A stretch of DNA of 64,000 nt, from NCBI RefSeq assembly GCF_021287045.1, contig NZ_JAJTBG010000005.1:233795-297794 (forward strand). The letters are read 5' to 3'. This DNA is from Oryzomicrobium sp. GTDB lineage: Bacteria > Pseudomonadota > Gammaproteobacteria > Burkholderiales > Rhodocyclaceae. Each line of letters opens with the position of its first letter. Positions within the stretch are counted from its first letter, which is position 1. Below the pieces are notes generated by a model. That model was not told the origin of the DNA. It did not search any database and was given only the letters and a program-made list of their open reading frames with translations. Both the position numbers and the translations under genes were made by a program. Below are positions 59,224 to 64,000 of the stretch, piece after piece.

Positions 59224-61716
59224 TCAGAGGTCTTTTTTCTGGTGGGCCGGGCCTTTTCGTCGAGTTGGAGTTTTATGGTTTCCATTACCATTGTTTGATG
59301 TAGCAATTTTTAGTAGATCGACTTTGGCTTGCTCAAGGCGTATGTTTGCACGGCCTAGCTTTTGTCTATTCGATATTTCTTTTAGATAGTGATTGGTGAC
59401 CTCGTTGACTGCTTTTGCAGTATCGAATTTTTTTGCAATTCTAACGTGATGCTCAGCGAGAGTCACAAGCGGATAATCGGTGTCGTCTTCAATGTGCCTT
59501 GCATCTAGTCTTAGCAAAATACCTTTGGCTAATTCCAGGTTCCTGTAAGCAAGCTCCCGTTGCGATTCCAGTGCGCAAATAAGTAACTGCTGCGCGTATG
59601 CGTGCTCAGTTTGTTTCATTGTCCACGATTCAACGGCTGATTGAAGTTTTCTTAGCGCATGGTCGTGCATATTCATGTCGCGGAGAGCAAGCCCGTATTG
59701 AAGATAAAACAACCCATCCAATTCAAAGAATTTTTCAAAATCTTTGAATATATTTAATATCTTCTCTTTGTCGCCGTGAAAATAATTTCCGAGGAAATTA
59801 TGGTTAATTGTCAACTTGAAGAGCATGACATCATTTCGCGACATATTCTTCGAAATTGGCTTTTCATTCCGAGTCATCGCCAGCAGCAGCCCTCTAATTG
59901 CTTGCTCTTTCAAGTCAAGCGGGGTTTTTCCGTCGAATAGCTTGTCGATATAAACTGGATGCCTAGCTCGTAGCTGGCTGTCTGCATGATGGACAATTCC
60001 CTGAGTATCAAGTAGCAGTGAGTCAATATGGGTTCTTATTCCGAGGCTGTTTAGTGCAGCAAGACATGTATCTCTGGACAGGGTGAGTCCGTGAATGGTT
60101 GCTAGCCCAGTGAGGATAACTAATATCTTTGATTCATTCGTGGCTAATTTATTAAAATCATCTGAAATTATTTGCTCAAACCCATACCCAACCGTCAACT
60201 CGAGCAGACCGATCAATAGTTGGCGCTTTGATTTTTCGATTAGCTGTTTTTTCCTCTCAGGTTCGGAGATTTTTGCTATTTTTGACCATGGTCCGAATTC
60301 TTGAAGTTTGATTAGAATTGCCGAGGCGTCTTTTTCGCTTATTTCACTTGTGTTAAATACACTTGGGTTGTGTGGCCGGAGTGCCCATTCACTTCGTTTT
60401 CGCCAAACATTTAGTCGTTCGCTGACGACAAATATGGCTTTTTTAATTTCTGGATCACCTAGGGATAGGATAATTCCGTCTAGGACGCTACTGGCCCTGT
60501 CGATAAAGAAATAGTAGGGTGCGCTATTGACTTGCTCCAACTTCTTGATTGATTTTTCAAGATAGGCAATAGGTTCATTCAAATAATAAACCGTTTCACC
60601 TTGTTCGCTTAACGTTTTGGCAAGCATCATTAGCGATGTTGTCTTTCCAGAGCCTGCCGGTCCGACTACCGAATACAGCTTGCTATTCTTGCCTGCCACG
60701 GAGGTTTCAATTTTTTTCTGAAAGTGAAGCAAGGCAGGGACGCCTTCAAAGACTTCATCCCAAGTCGGCTTGAAACCGAGGTAAAACTCACGAGTCTTTC
60801 CTCTTTCGATATCTTTTTTCGGCCTCTTATTAATGTCGACCTTGATTATTCTAGAAAAATCAGATACAAAACCATTGCCTCCGTCGGAAATGGCAAGCTC
60901 AGGGTTTCTTGCTAATGCAACTTCTAAAGGTGAGCGATCTCTATTTATTACGCCATCTGTCCATTTGACAAAATCCTCAAGCGTCCCGGAGATGTGCTCT
61001 ATATTTGCTGCTGCTAGTGACCGGCGGTCTAGCTCATCAATTGAAGGGGTTATTAGGTAGGCTTTTCCAGGTGTGCCAGGTGAGCCAGTCCATACATTTT
61101 TGTAATACTCTATTTGCTGATAAAAAAGCGGCTCGTCTAGTTTTGTTCCAATAAAAATAAATGTGTAGTTTAGGAAATCTCTTCCTAGTTGGCGATACCA
61201 TTCGTGTGGGTTATTTGATGCAGCCGCGTATTCTGAAGGTGAAAATATAAATCCTTCGGATGGTTTAGTGATGCAGCCATTCAGTTTGATGATATCAACC
61301 TGAGTAAATAGGGCGTCAAGCTCGTTCCAAGAATCATTTATTGTTCTTATGTTGACGTTTTGTTTCGACTTCCTTATGAACGCTTTGTCAGTTGCATCGT
61401 CGATGTTTAGCGTATAAATTCGTGGCCATACATGTTCTGCTAGGCGCTGTAGGGCAAGTGATGGCGTTACGTTTTTGAAGCGCTCTTCGAGTATTTTTAT
61501 AAGACGAGCACCAAGTGTGTCTTTGGCAACGTTGTATACCTTTCCCAAAGCACCAATCTGGTAAGGGACATCTATTTCTTCGCACAGGTATTTAGATAAT
61601 TGCTCGCCCATGAAAATGTCGCGGGACTTTGAGTCTTTTGATCCATAAGAAGCTCCAGCTCCCAGCAAGAGCATACAGCGTCCCGTTTCTAATGTTTTTA
61701 TCAGTTCTGGCTTCAT
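59224..61716 (-). CDS. SIR2-STAND NTPase, probable anti-phage defence protein
   Basis: An 830-residue AT-rich gene, clearly foreign to its surroundings. Residues 1-about 260 form a SIR2-like domain (LLLGAGAS 17-23, YTLNIDD 101-107, FIFIGTKLDEP 187-196). Residues about 330-640 are a P-loop STAND-like NTPase with Walker A GPAGSGKTT (352-360) and Walker B FFID (403-406). The C-terminal part is helical with TPR-like repeats (YLQYGLALRDMNMHDHALRKL). In defence systems of this design (Avs5 and relatives), phage proteins bound by the C-terminus trigger NAD depletion by SIR2. The catalytic His of SIR2 (normally L-H-G) is Asn here (KLNG, N146). It lies 95 bases from an integrase gene, on the same strand. 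Confidence 0.8.
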   Translation of the reverse strand: MKPELIKTLETGRCMLLLGAGASYGSKDSKSRDIFMGEQLSKYLCEEIDVPYQIGALGKVYNVAKDTLGARLIKILEERFKNVTPSLALQRLAEHVWPRIYTLNIDDATDKAFIRKSKQNVNIRTINDSWNELDALFTQVDIIKLNGCITKPSEGFIFSPSEYAAASNNPHEWYRQLGRDFLNYTFIFIGTKLDEPLFYQQIEYYKNVWTGSPGTPGKAYLITPSIDELDRRSLAAANIEHISGTLEDFVKWTDGVINRDRSPLEVALARNPELAISDGGNGFVSDFSRIIKVDINKRPKKDIERGKTREFYLGFKPTWDEVFEGVPALLHFQKKIETSVAGKNSKLYSVVGPAGSGKTTSLMMLAKTLSEQGETVYYLNEPIAYLEKSIKKLEQVNSAPYYFFIDRASSVLDGIILSLGDPEIKKAIFVVSERLNVWRKRSEWALRPHNPSVFNTSEISEKDASAILIKLQEFGPWSKIAKISEPERKKQLIEKSKRQLLIGLLELTVGYGFEQIISDDFNKLATNESKILVILTGLATIHGLTLSRDTCLAALNSLGIRTHIDSLLLDTQGIVHHADSQLRARHPVYIDKLFDGKTPLDLKEQAIRGLLLAMTRNEKPISKNMSRNDVMLFKLTINHNFLGNYFHGDKEKILNIFKDFEKFFELDGLFYLQYGLALRDMNMHDHALRKLQSAVESWTMKQTEHAYAQQLLICALESQRELAYRNLELAKGILLRLDARHIEDDTDYPLVTLAEHHVRIAKKFDTAKAVNEVTNHYLKEISNRQKLGRANIRLEQAKVDLLKIATSNNGNGNHKTPTRRKGPAHQKKDL

Positions 61717-61811
61717 AGGTGCGAGTAAAATTTAATCTAAAGTAGTGGTTGGATATACGTGCGTCTTGGTGCTTGCCTATGATAGACAAATATCATGACT
61801 TTGGGTCTGTG

Positions 61812-62795
61812 TTAGCCTAGTTTCAGCGCCAACTCTTCAGCTTTTGGATGGTAGTAGCGCCTAAGCATCTGCAACGATGTATGTCCTGTTACTGAGGCAA
61901 GTTCAATCACATTTGGTAGCTTGCTGGCCATACGACTGGCTCCGGTATGTCTGAGATCGTGAAAATGCAGGTCAGCCAGATTGGCGCGTCGGACGGCTCT
62001 GAGGAAGGCGGCTTCCATTGCCGCTATGTTGATCGGGAACAGGCGGTTATCGGGCGAGCAGGGTAGCTTCTCGATAGTCACGACAGCGCGACTGGACAGC
62101 GGCACAAAGCGAGACTGACCGTTCTTGGTGATGGGCAGGAAGATGACCCGCCGTTCCAGATGCACATGATTCCATCTCAGGCTGAGAAGTTCGCCACGAC
62201 GCATGGCGGTCTCGATGGCGACGACTACAAGCGGCTGCATGATCGGGTTTCTGCGCCCGGTCGGAGCGAGTTCGTGCAGTAGCCGGATTTCCTCTGCCTC
62301 CGAAAGCACGCGGTCGCGGCCGGGTGGCATTGTCGGCTTGCGAATCATCTCTACGGGGTTCTGGATGACGATGCCCCATTTCCGTCTGGCGTGGTGGATG
62401 ATCGAAGACATAACCGCCAGGTCACGAATTACGGTATTTGCTTTGCAGGTGCGGAGCCGGTCATCGCGGTAGTCGGCCACCGCCTGCGGGGTGAGGTTCG
62501 CCATGCTCATGCTGGCGATGCGGTGCCGAAGCGTTGCCTTGAGCCGGATCGTTTCCTCGACGTGGCCACGCTTCTTTGGCGTGATGGTCTCCATGTAGCG
62601 CTGGATGATTTCGCCAAAGGTTGTTTGCTCCGCTTCGGTGTGGCTGACAAACTCCCCGCGATCCATCTCGCCTTCAATGGCTCGCGCCCAACGTTCGGCT
62701 TCAGCTTTGGTTGGGAAACTCTTAATCTCGACTGGATAACCACGTCGCCGGACACGAGCTTGCCAGCTTGTGCCTTGCTTACGGAAAGATGCCAT
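61812..62795 (-). CDS. Tyrosine-type site-specific integrase
   Basis: Integrase of 327 residues with an N-terminal Arm/SAM-like DNA-binding part (1-155) and a catalytic domain. The catalytic set is complete: R199 (AMRRGELL), K224, H279-x-x-R282 (HDLRH), H305 (VTGHTS) and Tyr at Y314 or Y315 (RRYYHP). It lies between the SIR2 gene and a 3' piece of moaC, typical of an integrase next to its attachment site. Probably functional. GC is near that of the chromosome, unlike the defence gene. Confidence 0.92.
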   Translation of the reverse strand: MASFRKQGTSWQARVRRRGYPVEIKSFPTKAEAERWARAIEGEMDRGEFVSHTEAEQTTFGEIIQRYMETITPKKRGHVEETIRLKATLRHRIASMSMANLTPQAVADYRDDRLRTCKANTVIRDLAVMSSIIHHARRKWGIVIQNPVEMIRKPTMPPGRDRVLSEAEEIRLLHELAPTGRRNPIMQPLVVVAIETAMRRGELLSLRWNHVHLERRVIFLPITKNGQSRFVPLSSRAVVTIEKLPCSPDNRLFPINIAAMEAAFLRAVRRANLADLHFHDLRHTGASRMASKLPNVIELASVTGHTSLQMLRRYYHPKAEELALKLG

Positions 62796-62934
62796 CGTTG
62801 CTCCTGAGTGGGCTAAACGAGGGCTAAAAAGCGTTTTCCGAGGTTGGGGCTGTCGGTGGCTAGACGAACCTCGTCAGAGGCTCGACGCAAGTCCAGCTTT
62901 TCAGGATTTTGAGGAACCGCAGTAAATCAGCGAC

Positions 62935-63039
62935 TTATTTGTCTGCCGTCCAGGTGCCGGATTTGCCACCAGCCTTCTCCAGGAGGCGAATTCCCTCAAT
63001 GCGCATTCCCCGGTCGGCGGCCTTGCACATGTCGTAGAC
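62935..63039 (-). pseudogene. moaC: 3' end of moaC (candidate attachment-site scar)
   Basis: The minus strand reads [19 protein letters not shown] followed by [15 protein letters not shown] and a stop at 62935-62937. This is the C-terminus of cyclic pyranopterin monophosphate synthase MoaC. Homology begins abruptly near 63039, with nothing of MoaC before it. A piece of about 105 bases ending at a stop codon, beside an integrase, is the pattern left when an element inserts at the 3' end of a gene. The rest of moaC must lie elsewhere, or was replaced. Confidence 0.72.
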
Positions 63040-63222
63040 ATTCCTCCAAGGATTTCAGCTGCATCAGCCTAGTTTCTTCTCTATTTCCTCAATTCGCATA
63101 TGCGTAACGCCTCAAGGAATTAAGGGGGTTAGGCCAAAAATTGAGGCAACCTCCATTACATCCAATCCTCGCTCGAAGAAGGTATCCACCGTCTCTTTAC
63201 ACGAGTGTTACAGCGTCGGCAG
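63040..63222. other. Junction region between moaC scar and second integrase
   Basis: 183 bases with no intact gene. AGCCTAGTTTC at 63065-63075 matches the last codons of the intact integrase (61814-61824). On the minus strand it gives a short frame ending EEIEKKLG and a stop. It may be the tail of a lost integrase; weak evidence. Confidence 0.3.
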
Positions 63223-63905
63223 TTAACCATAACGCATATGCTCAATCGCTGCCACCAATGGAGCCAGAGGGAAATGCTCCCCTCCATAGTTGTCACCGGC
63301 ATCGCGGGATGTATGACCTGTCAGTTGATCGTGAATCTCTTTTGAGATATTTGAGAGACGACAAGCCTCTTTAAACCCATGTCGGAATGAGTGAAAGACC
63401 TTGCGCCGGTCCTTGATGCCGACTGTATCCCTCAGGTAGCGGCTGAACCACTGTGACCAACTGGAAGTAAGTTGGCGGCCACCAGCAGATGACAGCAAAG
63501 GGAAGAGGCGAAGCTGGCCGGCGTCACGCTGCTGCCGCACGTAATCAAGAAACCCGAGGCGCAATAGCTCAGAATGCAACGGCACCCTCCGTCTGGACGA
63601 ATTCGACTTGAGCCGCTTGCCGCTGCCGGGATCGTCTGAGATGCTCAGGTAGTAGGCTCCCTGCTCACACCTCACGTCACTCACCAAGAGCTGCCCTAGC
63701 TCTTCCAGACGTGCCCCTGTCCATAGCCCCAGATACGGCAGCCAGAACGCAGCCTCGCCTTTCCCGCCCTTCGGCCGCTCTCCCTGACTGAATACCGGGG
63801 AGGCAAAAATCCGACCGAGGTCAGCGGCATCGAAAGGCACCCGGCTCTTCTGCTCGACCTTGGGTTTGGCAAGACGGCGACGTCCCCCCGGAATTGAGTA
63901 GCACG
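63223..63905 (-). pseudogene. Tyrosine recombinase interrupted by IS element (C-terminal half)
   Basis: Integrase catalytic domain of about 225 residues: LGLWTGARLEELGQL (Arg), FHSFRHGFKEA (His-x-x-Arg), QLTGHTS (His) and DNYGG (Tyr), with a normal C-terminus. The N-terminal DNA-binding half is missing. Upstream of GGRRRLAKPKVEQK the frame passes into insertion-sequence DNA at about 63905, and the apparent start codon lies inside the IS end. The gene is therefore split by the IS3-type element. It is unlike the intact integrase next to it. Confidence 0.75.
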
Positions 63906-64000
63906 TGACGTTAGAGTCCAATCCATCACGACAAGGAGATTGGACATGAAGAAGCGATTCACCGAAGAACAGATCATTGGCTTTCTGCGGGAAGCAGAGG
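63906..64000 (+). mobile_element. IS3-family insertion sequence, left end (partial)
   Basis: The element appears to begin at TGACGTTAGAGTCC (63906), the point where integrase homology stops, and continues past the window. It contains a transposase start 40 bases in. The exact terminal repeat and the target duplication cannot be seen from one end. Confidence 0.65.
63946..64000 (+). CDS. IS3-family transposase OrfA (partial start)
   Basis: The first 18 codons read MKKRFTEEQIIGFLREAE, the conserved N-terminus of OrfA transposases of the IS3 family (helix-turn-helix subunit). AAGGAG lies nine bases upstream of the ATG. The rest lies beyond the right edge. Confidence 0.85.
   Translation, partial: MKKRFTEEQIIGFLREAE

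Noticed and set aside
63141-63374. Plus-strand 77-residue frame
   Set aside because: It overlaps the interrupted integrase, lacks a ribosome site and shows no known pattern.

Overview
This is a high-GC window with GTG starts, ATGA gene overlaps and strong codon bias over most of its length. Gene content points to a betaproteobacterium of the Rhodocyclaceae/Zoogloeaceae type (Azoarcus, Aromatoleum, Thauera, Azospira). The clues are a CoA-thioester aromatic acid pathway with Liv-type uptake, a TRAP transporter, a tandem pair of cyanophycin synthetases, and a DUF1854/ABC cyanophycin accessory pair. The genus is an inference.

Positions 1-24 kb form an aromatic-acid catabolic region. A minus-strand run (livH-livM-livG, a hemerythrin-LivF fusion, a metallo-beta-lactamase-fold protein, a flavin monooxygenase, DUF2783, a VOC protein, dctQ, dctM) sits next to an IclR regulator. 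Then come paaY, paaX, and a plus-strand run paaN-paaG-paaH-paaI-paaK-paaJ-livK followed by a LiuC-like crotonase. This is recognisably a phenylacetyl-CoA (paa) locus, but no paaABCDE epoxidase genes are present in the window. The corresponding place, divergent from paaN, holds two genes. One is a 342-residue ferritin-like diiron protein. The other is a 349-residue reductase with an N-terminal [2Fe-2S] ferredoxin domain, the reverse of the PaaE domain order. This is the best candidate in the window for an undescribed system: a two-component oxygenase feeding paa ring-opening enzymes.

Positions 24-32.3 kb are a cyanophycin block: cphA, a second shorter CphA' that lacks the C-terminal Mur-ligase domain, and, divergently, an exporter-type ABC protein with an inserted zinc ribbon plus a DUF1854 protein. 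Positions 32.3-42.7 kb are metabolic genes: two phosphoribosyltransferases, a BCAM0308-type zinc-finger protein, nicotinamidase and nicotinate phosphoribosyltransferase (NAD salvage), a PAS protein, an MgtC-like membrane protein, an MFS transporter, and a LysR regulator divergent from a cysteine-dioxygenase-like cupin and a four-domain rhodanese.

Positions 42.8-58.3 kb hold a two-gene surface operon: a 2608-residue DUF11/SdrD-B repeat protein overlapping a 1399-residue OmpA-domain outer-membrane protein. Next to it is a divergent two-component system (OmpR-type regulator and 7TM-DISM histidine kinase).

From about 58.2 kb to the end the base composition drops and the content is that of a mobile or defence island. 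It has a truncated lipoprotein, an XRE regulator, a recombinase remnant, an AT-rich SIR2-STAND protein (probable anti-phage defence), a tyrosine integrase, a 3' fragment of moaC (probable attachment-site scar), a second integrase cut by an insertion sequence, and the start of that IS3-family element running off the right edge. No tRNA, rRNA or CRISPR array was seen.
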